Of a stretch of 64,000 nucleotides of DNA, positions 15,861 to 23,669 are shown piece by piece (within the stretch, counting starts at the first letter, position 1; every line of letters starts with the position of its first letter). The notes under the pieces are model-generated. The model was not told where the DNA came from and did no database searches. It saw only the letters and a list, made by a program, of their open reading frames with translations. Position numbers and translations under genes: made by a program. Origin of the DNA: Cacconaster sp964598495. GTDB taxonomy: Bacteria > Bacteroidota > Bacteroidia > Bacteroidales > UBA932. Where the stretch lies: assembly GCA_964598495.1 (NCBI GenBank), contig CAZRBY010000001.1, positions 1 through 64,000 on the forward strand. The letters run 5' to 3'.

Positions 15861-16531
15861 ATATTATCTTTTTTTTCTTTTTTATACAATTTGAACCAGG
15901 TATAAAGTGAGGCCAGACCATTGATGAGGTAAAGCGCACTCACAATCGGCATGAAGATGTGGCCAACCGAGATATGAAGCACTATCTGAGTGATGTTGAC
16001 AAAGAGCCAGACAATCCAGCAATCCCATTTCTTTTGAGCCGAAAGGAATTGTGCCACAAGTATCAGTACCGTAACTAAGGCATCCAAATAGGGTATCGGA
16101 TCCGAAGGAAATACTCCTACAAACCATCTTGTGCCCAGCTGACGCAGCAGCCATCCCCAAAAGAGTGCCAGAACGAATACCGATACCATGGTGATTATCC
16201 TCTGACGCCATGTAAGCATAGTCACCTTGAGAGATTTCGGGTCTGAAGAACTCTCCTCCCCCTTTTTAGGATGTGTCCACCTGTAATGACCCAAAATATT
16301 TATTCCAAGAGATATCGGCTGAAGAATGAGGCTGGCATAGAGATTTTTGTTCCAAAACATCAGGAACAGGAGTGCCGTATAGAAATAGCCCACCCAGAAG
16401 TTATACTTGCTGTTGCGACCGGCAAGAAAGACACAGGTCAGACCGAATATCGAGGTGACAAGGTCGATAAGCAACACCGGCACATCACCGGCGATAGTAA
16501 AAAGGGTATGGTTAATTATTTCCTTAATCAT
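15857..16531 (-). CDS. pnuC: PnuC-family vitamin transporter inside the suf operon
   Basis: 224 residues with about seven hydrophobic segments and the PnuC block QPISLGINILGHYRWTHP. PnuC-fold carriers import nicotinamide riboside or other vitamin precursors by facilitated diffusion, with trapping by phosphorylation. It overlaps sufB (16528-16531) and sufC (15857-15860) by 4 nt each, so it is translationally coupled on both sides. That placement suggests co-regulation of cofactor uptake with Fe-S synthesis. Substrate not determined; a second, different PnuC is at 38569-39267. Confidence 0.85.
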   Translation of the reverse strand: MIKEIINHTLFTIAGDVPVLLIDLVTSIFGLTCVFLAGRNSKYNFWVGYFYTALLFLMFWNKNLYASLILQPISLGINILGHYRWTHPKKGEESSSDPKSLKVTMLTWRQRIITMVSVFVLALFWGWLLRQLGTRWFVGVFPSDPIPYLDALVTVLILVAQFLSAQKKWDCWIVWLFVNITQIVLHISVGHIFMPIVSALYLINGLASLYTWFKLYKKEKKDNI

Positions 16532-17964
16532 CCTACACTTCCTTCAAGTGATACCTGTAATAGTTTCTGGGCCTCAACGGCAAATTCCATCGGTAGCTGA
16601 TTGAGTACCTCCCTTGCATAACCGTTGACAATAAGGCCTACTGCATCTTCCTCCGGAATACCTCTCTGACGGCAATAGAATAGTTGATCTTCGCTGATCC
16701 GAGAGGTAGTAGCCTCGTGTTCCACTACGGAACTTCGGTTATCGCACTCAATGACGGGAAAGGTATGAGCTCCGCATTTATCACCAAGCAAAAGAGAGTC
16801 GCACTGGGAGTGGTTGCGCGCTCCGGTGGCGTTAGGAGCCACCTTCACCAACCCACGGTAACTATTCTGACTGTATCCCGCAGAGATGCCCTTACTTACA
16901 ATGCGGCTGACGGTATTTTTGCCCAGATGGATCATCTTGGTGCCGGTATCGGCCTGCTGGCGGTTGTTTGTCACGGCCACCGAATAGAACTCCGAGGTGG
17001 AGTTGTCACCCTTAAGTATGGTGCTCGGATATTTCCAGGTAATGGAGGATCCCGTTTCCACCTGCGTCCAGGATAAACGGCTGCCTGAGCCTTTGCATAG
17101 GCCCCTCTTTGTTACAAAATTGTAGATGCCACCCTTGCCTTCTTTGTCGCCAGGATACCAGTTCTGAACCGTAGAATATTTGACCTCCGCATCGCGCTCC
17201 ACTATGATCTCGACTACTGCCGCATGAAGTTGCGCCTCATCGCGTATCGGGGCGGTACAGCCCTCCAGATAGCTCACATATGACCCTTCGTCAGCAACAA
17301 TCAGAGTCCTCTCAAATTGTCCGGTGCCTTTTGCGTTGATACGGAAGTAACTTGAAAGCTCCATCGGACATCTGACCCCTTTGGGAATGTAGCAGAAGGA
17401 GCCATCGCTGAAGACCGCAGAGTTGAGAGCCGCATAAAAGTTATCGCCGATGGGCACAACCGTAGCCAGATATTTTCGTACCAAATCGGGATAATCCCTA
17501 ACCGCTTCCGAAAAGGAGCAGAAAATGATTCCTTTCTCCGCAAGTGACTCCCTAAAGGTGGTCTTTACTGAAACGGAGTCGAATACGGCATCCACCGCCA
17601 CTCCGGCGAGCACATTCCGCTCGTGCAGAGGAATTCCAAGTTTGTCAAAAGTAGCTTCGAGCTCGGGATCTATCTCACCTGAAGTGTTCGTTGGCTTCGG
17701 TGCCGCATAGTATATGATATCCTGGAAGTCGATTTCGGGAATATCGAGATGGGCCCATGTCGGCAAAGTCATCTTCTGCCATCTGGCAAAAGCCTTAAGA
17801 CGGAAATCCAGCATCCACTGAGGTTCTTCTTTTTTACGGGAAATCAGACGTATTATATCTTCGTTCAATCCTTTGGGAATGAACTCCTGTTCAAGATCGG
17901 TTTCGAAGCCGTGCCGGTACTCTCCACCGGCAATTTCTTCTATGACTTTCCTCTCTTTTTTCAT
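16528..17964 (-). CDS. sufB: Fe-S cluster assembly protein SufB
   Basis: 478 residues from ATG 17964. The longer reading from 17982 begins with TTG in an AT-rich stretch and adds six residues without family support. SufB motifs include AALNSAVFSDGSFCYIPKGV, the conserved SYLEGCTAP and the C-terminal region with NRSSVVEHEATTSRISEDQL, which carries the conserved histidine region. It is the scaffold and persulfide acceptor of SufBC2D. First gene of the operon; see the candidate promoter at 18001-18015. Confidence 0.96.
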   Translation of the reverse strand: MKKERKVIEEIAGGEYRHGFETDLEQEFIPKGLNEDIIRLISRKKEEPQWMLDFRLKAFARWQKMTLPTWAHLDIPEIDFQDIIYYAAPKPTNTSGEIDPELEATFDKLGIPLHERNVLAGVAVDAVFDSVSVKTTFRESLAEKGIIFCSFSEAVRDYPDLVRKYLATVVPIGDNFYAALNSAVFSDGSFCYIPKGVRCPMELSSYFRINAKGTGQFERTLIVADEGSYVSYLEGCTAPIRDEAQLHAAVVEIIVERDAEVKYSTVQNWYPGDKEGKGGIYNFVTKRGLCKGSGSRLSWTQVETGSSITWKYPSTILKGDNSTSEFYSVAVTNNRQQADTGTKMIHLGKNTVSRIVSKGISAGYSQNSYRGLVKVAPNATGARNHSQCDSLLLGDKCGAHTFPVIECDNRSSVVEHEATTSRISEDQLFYCRQRGIPEEDAVGLIVNGYAREVLNQLPMEFAVEAQKLLQVSLEGSVG

Positions 17965-18000
17965 TATTTTAAAAAAAATCAACTTTTTTATAAAAATGAT

Positions 18001-18015
18001 GCAACGTTTTTGCCA
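18001..18015 (-). promoter_or_regulatory. Candidate sigma-54-type (-24/-12) promoter of the suf operon
   Basis: On the minus strand TGGCA, 6 nt, TTGC gives the exact GG-N10-GC spacing of sigma-54 promoters, about 25 nt upstream of the expected start site relative to ATG 17964. No TAnnTTTG element was found in this region. The site lies within an inverted repeat (GATGCAA 17998-18004 / TTGCATC 18020-18026), so an operator is a rival explanation. Confidence 0.45.
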
Positions 18016-18061
18016 TTTATTGCATCTATGTAATAGGTTTAGGTTTTAGTACACAAGGAAA

Positions 18062-18098
18062 GGGGTTTGATTCCGGCAGAGGATCAGCCCTTTTTTTT
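18062..18098. terminator. Probable terminator between the permease gene and sufB
   Basis: An imperfect hairpin (18062-18074 with 18081-18090, GGG...TGATTCC pairing with GGATCA...CCC) is followed on the + strand by eight Ts, and on the minus strand by CCCCTTTCCTT. It lies just 3' of the minus-strand permease gene, so it probably ends that transcript and could act in both directions. Confidence 0.5.
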
Positions 18099-18111
18099 GT
18101 CCAGATACCTA

Positions 18112-19323
18112 TCAATTAGCCGCTCGTGAAACAACAGCCGCCAGGTAACCTATCAATCCCACACCTCCGGCGATGACCAGAATGTCACTCCAACGTATCA
18201 CCACGGGATAATATTCAACGATAAAATTGCCCGGCATCTTCACAAGTCCCACCTTTTGCTGCAATAGACAGACCAAAAGGCCCAAAGCGATACCGACCAC
18301 AATGCCCAATAGCGAAATCATCCATCCTTCCTTCACAAAAATCTTCTTTATCAGTCTATCATCTGCTCCCATCGACCTCAATATCTCTATGTCATCCCGC
18401 TTCTCGATGATAAGCATAGAAAGCGAACCGAAGATATTGCACGAAATTATTATCATCACAAAGAGCAATATGGCATAAATAGCGATTTTCTCATAAGAGA
18501 GAAGCTTGTAGAGAGACTCATTCTGCTGCTGCCTGTTTTTAACCGTAAAAGAGTCACCCAACGCTGCACTCACCTTCTTCTGGAAATCCGCAGTCACCAC
18601 CCCGTTAGGAGCAATCACATCGGAATCCGCATATATCTCAACCGACGTAACCTCGTTATCATACTCAAGCAGGGAACGGAGGGTCTCAACCGGCAAGAAC
18701 ATATACTTCTTGTCGAAATTCTGATCAAGGGAGATTATGCCGCCCGGATGGAGCCTTTCGCTGCGAAGCGAAGCAAAAGGATTGACAGTCGAAAAATCTC
18801 CTGTTCTTGAAGGAAAATATACTTCCAACGGTGAAACGAATGCTATCTTCAGGCCCAATTCCTGAGCAAGTGTACGGCCGATAACTACCTGCTTCAGAGC
18901 TCCGAACTCCAGCTCGAAATTCCCCTCCACCACATAATCCTTAAGGCCGGTAGCACTTATATAGACCGAATCCACACCTCTCGCAGTCGCAACTATATGA
19001 CTGTCTCCGTATGTGACGAACACATTTTCCTCCAGCACCTCGCAAAACGAGAGTACTGCGGTATCATGCCTTATTTCATAGAACCCTTCACTGTCGGTTG
19101 TGAAGACTTTACCCTCTGTGGGGATTACCAGAAGATCAGGAGTATAACTGTTGTAAAGTGTACGTATGATGGAGTCAAAACCATTGTATATTGACATTAT
19201 CACCACCAGGGCGGCACAACCTATGGCAATGCCCGCCGCAGAGATGCCGGATATGATATTGATCACATTGTGGGACTTCTTTGCGAAGAGATAGCGCCTG
19301 GCAATGAAAGTCGAGAGGTTCAT
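18112..19323 (-). CDS. LolC/LolE-family ABC transporter permease
   Basis: 403 residues. N-terminal FIARRYLFAKKSHNVINIISGISAAGIAIG is the typical LolC/E start and first membrane segment. A large periplasmic domain follows, and three C-terminal membrane segments of the FtsX type include IEKRDDIEILRSMGADDRLIKKIF. The family releases lipoproteins from the inner membrane or exports other substrates with a LolD-like ATPase, which is not encoded nearby. It follows rbfA directly, with a 1-nt overlap at 19323. Confidence 0.88.
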   Translation of the reverse strand: MNLSTFIARRYLFAKKSHNVINIISGISAAGIAIGCAALVVIMSIYNGFDSIIRTLYNSYTPDLLVIPTEGKVFTTDSEGFYEIRHDTAVLSFCEVLEENVFVTYGDSHIVATARGVDSVYISATGLKDYVVEGNFELEFGALKQVVIGRTLAQELGLKIAFVSPLEVYFPSRTGDFSTVNPFASLRSERLHPGGIISLDQNFDKKYMFLPVETLRSLLEYDNEVTSVEIYADSDVIAPNGVVTADFQKKVSAALGDSFTVKNRQQQNESLYKLLSYEKIAIYAILLFVMIIISCNIFGSLSMLIIEKRDDIEILRSMGADDRLIKKIFVKEGWMISLLGIVVGIALGLLVCLLQQKVGLVKMPGNFIVEYYPVVIRWSDILVIAGGVGLIGYLAAVVSRAAN

Positions 19324-19673
19324 TACTCTTTATTGTTGAGCAACTCGTCTATATGCTCAACATAATCAAGTGAATCATCTATAAAGAACGTCAGTTCCGG
19401 TACAACCCTCAACTGTTTGGCCACGAGGTTGCCCAACTCTCCGCGCAGACCTCTGTTCTGATAAGAGAGGATATCCATTACCTTACGGCTCTTGTCGGAA
19501 GGAAATATGCTCACATATACTTTTGCAAGCGTGAGGTCAGGACTCATCTTCACTCCGCTCACCGTTACCATGGCCCCGTCAAAGGCAGCCATACCTTTGC
19601 CCCTGATGATTTCGGCCAAATCCCGCTGGATCTGCCTTGCCACCATGCGCTGTCTTTTGCTTTCGTTTTCCAT
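19323..19673 (-). CDS. rbfA: Ribosome-binding factor A
   Basis: 116 residues with the KH-like RbfA fold: QRMVARQIQRDLAEIIR, VTVSGVKMSPDLTLAKVYVSIF and LRVVPELTFFIDDSLDYVEHIDELL. It helps 30S subunit maturation. It lies 23 nt downstream of tyrS and overlaps the permease gene. Confidence 0.96.
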   Translation of the reverse strand: MENESKRQRMVARQIQRDLAEIIRGKGMAAFDGAMVTVSGVKMSPDLTLAKVYVSIFPSDKSRKVMDILSYQNRGLRGELGNLVAKQLRVVPELTFFIDDSLDYVEHIDELLNNKE

Positions 19674-19696
19674 AACCTTTTGATTGTTTTTTATTG

Positions 19697-20998
19697 TTAT
19701 TCGAATTTCAATATGAAATAGTTCTTCTTACCCTTCTGCACCAAAATATACTTACCGTCAAGCAGATGTTCCGATGTCAGCGTAAAATCGGTTTCCGTTA
19801 CCTTCTCCTTGTTGATGGAAAGACCTCCGCCCTGAATCATCTTGCGACATTCACCCTTGGATGGGTATACGGATGTGGTCACAGCCAGCATCTCAATAAT
19901 ATCCGAAGATAGTTGCTCTTTACGAAGTTCAAACTGGGGTACTCCTTCAAATACCGAGAGGAATGTCTGCTCGTCAAGTGCCTTTAAAGCTTCCGAAGTG
20001 GCATTGCCAAAAAGAATGGAAGAAGCATCCACGGCATTTCGGTACTCCTGCTCCCCATGCACCATCACGGTAACCTCTTTTGCGAGAAGCTTTTGTAGGT
20101 TTCTCAAGTGTGGTGCCTGCAAGTGTTCGGCAACGGCCGCTTCCACCTCTTCACGAGTGAGCATTGTGAAAATCCTGATATATTTCTGTGCATCCTCGTC
20201 GCTCACATTGAGCCAGAACTGGTAAAAGGTGTAAGGAGAGGTATATCTTGCATCAAGCCAAATATTGCCCTGTTCCGTCTTTCCAAATTTGCCGCCATCC
20301 GCCCTTGTAATTAAAGGACAGGTCATAGCAAAGGCATCTCCCGAAAGTTTGCGACGAATAAGCTCGGTGCCGGTGGTGATGTTGCCCCACTGGTCGCTGC
20401 CGCCCATCTGGAGTTTGCAGCCCTCATGTTCATATAGCCATAAGAAGTCGTAACCTTGAACAAGTTGATATGTAAATTCGGTAAAGGACATTCCCTCGCG
20501 CTCGTCGCCGGAGATGCGTTTTTTGACCGAATCCTTGCTCATCATATAATTGACGGTGATATGCTTGCCTACATCGCGTATGAAGTCCAGGAAGGTGAAA
20601 TCCTTCATCCAGTCATAATTGTTGACCAGTTTGGCCGCATTGGGTACATCGCTGTCAAAATCGAGGAATCCGGAGAGTTGGGCCTTAATGGCAGCTTCGT
20701 TGTGCCTTAGAGTTGCCTCATCAATGAGGTTGCGTTCGGATGATTTCATGGAAGGGTCACCGATCATACCCGTTGCACCACCCACCAGGGCTATCGGCCT
20801 GTGGCCGCAGTTCTGGAAATGCTTGAGCATCATAATGCTCACCAAGTGACCTATATGGAGTGAATCCGCAGTGGGATCAATTCCCACATAAGCAGATGTG
20901 CGCTCTTTCATCAGCTGTTCTTCCGTACCCGGCATTATGTCATGTATCATCCCTCTCCACTCCAACTCCTTTACGAAGTTCTTTAATATCTGTGTCAT
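19697..20998 (-). CDS. tyrS: Tyrosyl-tRNA synthetase
   Basis: 433 residues. Class I motifs are PTADSLHIGHLV (HIGH box) and KFGKT (KMSKS counterpart). The tyrosine-binding DQWGNIT region is intact, and a C-terminal S4 domain contains MIQGGGLSINKEKV. It charges tRNA-Tyr. First gene of tyrS-rbfA-permease. Confidence 0.97.
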   Translation of the reverse strand: MTQILKNFVKELEWRGMIHDIMPGTEEQLMKERTSAYVGIDPTADSLHIGHLVSIMMLKHFQNCGHRPIALVGGATGMIGDPSMKSSERNLIDEATLRHNEAAIKAQLSGFLDFDSDVPNAAKLVNNYDWMKDFTFLDFIRDVGKHITVNYMMSKDSVKKRISGDEREGMSFTEFTYQLVQGYDFLWLYEHEGCKLQMGGSDQWGNITTGTELIRRKLSGDAFAMTCPLITRADGGKFGKTEQGNIWLDARYTSPYTFYQFWLNVSDEDAQKYIRIFTMLTREEVEAAVAEHLQAPHLRNLQKLLAKEVTVMVHGEQEYRNAVDASSILFGNATSEALKALDEQTFLSVFEGVPQFELRKEQLSSDIIEMLAVTTSVYPSKGECRKMIQGGGLSINKEKVTETDFTLTSEHLLDGKYILVQKGKKNYFILKFE

Positions 20999-21057
20999 AT
21001 GTTTCTCTCTGTTTTTGTTATCATTTTAACTTACAAAGGTAGTTATTTTATACGGAT

Positions 21058-21092
21058 TAAAAAACCGCTGACACCGTAAACGGCAACAGCGG
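21058..21092 (-). terminator. Intrinsic terminator of the phosphopantetheinyl transferase gene
   Basis: On the minus strand, CCGCTG...CAGCGG (21087-21092 / 21065-21070) with an inner CCGT/ACGG pairing is followed by a run of Ts (21058-21064). It lies 33 nt after the stop at 21125. Confidence 0.75.
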
Positions 21093-21124
21093 CTATACCT
21101 GCGCAGGATGCTGATAGAAAGGCA

Positions 21125-21763
21125 TTAACCTACCACCCAGACCATCACGTGATTCTCAAAAACCATATATTCGAGTTCAAAATCCATCTCGATGCCATCC
21201 TTGTGTGTAAAAGTGGCTTCCAGTTCGCCATCATCATCAGGGCTGAATCGTTCAAGCTCTATTTGCTCTGCAAAATCGACTCCATGGAGGGACATTCTCT
21301 TGTAGATGGCCTCCTTAGCACACCAATAGATGGCCAGGTGTAGATTTTTATTTCTTTCGGAGAGATCCTCAATCTCATCCTCTGATAGAGCCTTGTTCTC
21401 TACTGCAGAGAAATCACGGTCGAGAGACTCAATGTCAATGCCCAGTGTTTCATCCGGGTGAATTATGATGGCCACAAAACGGTTGGTATGTGCAATACTG
21501 AGCTCCGTCGCCATATTCTGGAGGTAGGGGCGGCCGTTATCGTGGTGGCCCAAATATACCTTATCCTCGAATATCTCGTTGAGAAGAGCTCTAACTGCGA
21601 GTTTCTCCCTCCTGCGGGCTTCGCTCTTGATAAAACTCAGGTCTTCGAGCTCATATTTGGGAATCGGGGACGATAGAGCCATAAGCTGCTCTTCAGTCTC
21701 AGTAACCTCCCACACGAAGATTTGTGCATCATTGTCAAGTTCTTTTTTAAGATAAAGTGCCAT
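21125..21763 (-). CDS. 4'-phosphopantetheinyl transferase superfamily protein
   Basis: 212 residues from ATG 21763 (MALYLKKELDND). The frame is open further upstream to the assembly gap, but the usual family start is MALY. Motifs are LGIDIESLDRDF (Mg and CoA binding) and IYWCAKEAIYK, the two signatures of the Sfp/AcpS superfamily. It transfers phosphopantetheine from CoA to carrier proteins. The upstream in-frame 50 codons to 21910 look like non-family sequence. Confidence 0.88.
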   Translation of the reverse strand: MALYLKKELDNDAQIFVWEVTETEEQLMALSSPIPKYELEDLSFIKSEARRREKLAVRALLNEIFEDKVYLGHHDNGRPYLQNMATELSIAHTNRFVAIIIHPDETLGIDIESLDRDFSAVENKALSEDEIEDLSERNKNLHLAIYWCAKEAIYKRMSLHGVDFAEQIELERFSPDDDGELEATFTHKDGIEMDFELEYMVFENHVMVWVVG

Positions 21764-21900
21764 AGTTATGATATAGGATAAGGCATCCGCCGCCTCCTGA
21801 AGCGGGGATCGGATAAACAAAAGTGAATCGGATTGCACTGTATAGGGAGGAAGGCTCGGAAGAGCTTTCGTCCGGACATAGAAATTGACAACTCGGAGGT

Positions 21901-21910
21901 NNNNNNNNNN
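21901..21910. other. Assembly gap (10 N)
   Basis: Ten Ns between the phosphopantetheinyl transferase region and tRNA-Gln. True length and adjacency are unknown. Confidence 1.
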
Positions 21911-21924
21911 ATTGGTTAATCAGT

Positions 21925-21994
21925 TGAGATACCAGGATTCGAACCTAGACAGACAGAACCAAAACCTGTAGTGCTACCATTACACCATATCTCA
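21925..21994 (-). tRNA. tRNA-Gln (TTG anticodon)
   Basis: Read on the minus strand: acceptor stem TGAGATA/TATCTCA, D arm GTG TAATGGTAG CAC, anticodon stem ACAGG/TCTGT around the loop TTTTGGT (anticodon TTG, reading CAA), and T arm CTAGG TTCGAAT CCTGG. 70 nt without an encoded CCA. Confidence 0.95.
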
Positions 21995-22090
21995 GTGAAC
22001 TGCAAAGGTAAGAATATTTTAAATTAATCAAAACTATTCCACCTTAAGGAAATAGATATGAGCAGTAGCAATATACCTTTATGCCTATTC

Positions 22091-23518
22091 TCAATCTCTC
22101 ATTTTAATCCTTGTCTTTCTCATGGACTTGCGGCTCTTTTCTGCTGCAAAGCCCATCACATGGCTCTCGACGGATGCTTCAAGCGTGCTGCTGAGCTTGG
22201 ATTGGTCTTGAGCGGCTACTGCCTCAAGAAAATCCCGTACCAACGCCCAATCGCCTCCGCCATGACCTGAGCCCTTATATTCCTCCAATTCCTCAACTTC
22301 ACTCGACCAAACTTTTGTCTTCTTTGTCCTGAAGTCCCATGATACAAACTTGCTCATATCTCCTTCAATAAAGCCATTAGTTCCCATAATTCGAGTACGG
22401 CGACCTCCCCAAGGCGTAAAGGCATCCATTGTAAATGAAGCTGTCTTGTCCTTTTCAAATAGCATGGTTGTAACGTAATGGTCCGGCTGATCATTATCGC
22501 ATTGGAAGACACAGCGGCCATATTCTGTAGTGCGAAGTTTCTCTAAAATTTCCTCATCATCATTCCTATCCTTAAGGTCAAAGACTCCAAGATGAATTTT
22601 ACGTCTCACATATATATCAATTGCCGAATATGGGCATGTCCCTTCATGTGGGCATCCATCGGTACATTTGAATGGTGCACCCTCAGGCTTATTTTCTGCT
22701 TTGAATAAATGCAGCGACCCTTCTGCTGAAATGACCTTGCAAGGCTCATCCATGAGCCAACGTAAGATGTCGAGGTCGTGACAAGATTTTGCAAGAATAA
22801 TAGGAGTTGTTTCCTTCTCTATCCTCCATTTGCCGCGAACATAAGAATGTGCCATGTAAGCGGATTCTATCGGCTCCATATGTTGGATGCTCACAACTTC
22901 TCCGATAGCTCCGGACTTGAGATATTCCCTCAATGCAATGAAGTAAGGTGCATATCTTAGCACATGACATACTGCCACTATTCCACCATATTTTTCCGTC
23001 TGACGCAGGATATTCCTACACTCTCTTTCGGTTGGGGAGATCGGTTTTTCCAAAAGCACGTCATAACCAAGCTCCAAAGCCTTCATACATGGCTCATAGT
23101 GCAGGTCATCCGGAGTGGCAATTACCACGACATCGGCAAGCTTTGGTTGCTCCAAAAGTTCTTTAAAGCCTATGAAGGCATTTTCCTTCGGAATACCATG
23201 TTTGTTAATCATGGCATCCCTACGGCTCTCTATCGGCTCCGCTACGCCCACGATCTTAAAGTTCTCCGGATATCTTTCCGCATAAGCCGCATAGATTCTT
23301 CCCCGGTTTCCGGCTCCGACTATTATACCCGTTATCCGTTTACCCCCCGTATCGGGCCTCAAACTGCGTAACGGATAATGAATCAGCTCTTCCGGTGAAA
23401 GCTTTGCAAGCTCTTCTGCAGACGGGGCGGTCAAACCTCTCGCCATCGCAAAGGGGTCTGTAATAGCTAATCCTGCAGTTACCAGACCTATACTCTTAAG
23501 GAAATCTCTTCTAATCAT
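22091..23518 (-). CDS. Gfo/Idh/MocA-family oxidoreductase with Tat signal
   Basis: 475 residues from ATG 23518; a reading from 23599 would put 27 unlikely residues before the signal. N-terminal twin-arginine signal RRDFLKSIG. Rossmann motif GIIVGAGNRGR and the family motif LLEKPISPT with its catalytic Lys, then HDLDILRWLMD. A cysteine-rich insert CTDGCPHEGTCPYSA is present. It is probably a periplasmic, cofactor-loaded sugar oxidoreductase or a glycosidase-like enzyme. It lacks clear signs of the GH109 subfamily. Substrate unknown. Confidence 0.85.
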   Translation of the reverse strand: MIRRDFLKSIGLVTAGLAITDPFAMARGLTAPSAEELAKLSPEELIHYPLRSLRPDTGGKRITGIIVGAGNRGRIYAAYAERYPENFKIVGVAEPIESRRDAMINKHGIPKENAFIGFKELLEQPKLADVVVIATPDDLHYEPCMKALELGYDVLLEKPISPTERECRNILRQTEKYGGIVAVCHVLRYAPYFIALREYLKSGAIGEVVSIQHMEPIESAYMAHSYVRGKWRIEKETTPIILAKSCHDLDILRWLMDEPCKVISAEGSLHLFKAENKPEGAPFKCTDGCPHEGTCPYSAIDIYVRRKIHLGVFDLKDRNDDEEILEKLRTTEYGRCVFQCDNDQPDHYVTTMLFEKDKTASFTMDAFTPWGGRRTRIMGTNGFIEGDMSKFVSWDFRTKKTKVWSSEVEELEEYKGSGHGGGDWALVRDFLEAVAAQDQSKLSSTLEASVESHVMGFAAEKSRKSMRKTRIKMRD

Positions 23519-23553
23519 ATTATCTCTTTTAGTGTTATTATCATCATTGTCTA

Positions 23554-23584
23554 CAAATATATAAAAGGTTTCAAAACCTTGCAA
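23554..23584 (-). promoter_or_regulatory. Promoter with a palindromic operator for the Gfo/Idh/MocA gene
   Basis: Minus-strand TATATTTG (23554-23561) with a TTG about 20 nt upstream (23582-23584). Between them lies the palindrome AAGGTTTTGAAACCTT (23565-23580, 7-bp arms and a 2-nt centre), which fills most of the promoter spacer. Such placement is typical of a repressor site. Confidence 0.6.
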
Positions 23585-23606
23585 CCCCTTTTGGATCAAG
23601 AAATCA

Positions 23607-23638
23607 AAAACTCCCTCCCGCCATTACGGCGGGAGGGA
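23607..23638 (-). terminator. Intrinsic terminator of the surface lipoprotein gene
   Basis: An 11-bp GC-rich stem (23612-23622 / 23628-23638) with a 5-nt loop, followed on the minus strand by TTTTT. It ends the transcript from the lipoprotein gene at 23670. Confidence 0.85.
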
Positions 23639-23669
23639 ATTTTGGTTTAATGAGTTTTGTCTGTGGTCT

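Noticed and set aside
17965..17982. Start of sufB at 17982
   Set aside because: TTG start in an AT-rich stretch; ATG 17964 fits the family better.
22091..23518. GH109 alpha-N-acetylgalactosaminidase
   Set aside because: It lacks clear signs of that subfamily and carries an unrelated cysteine-rich insert.
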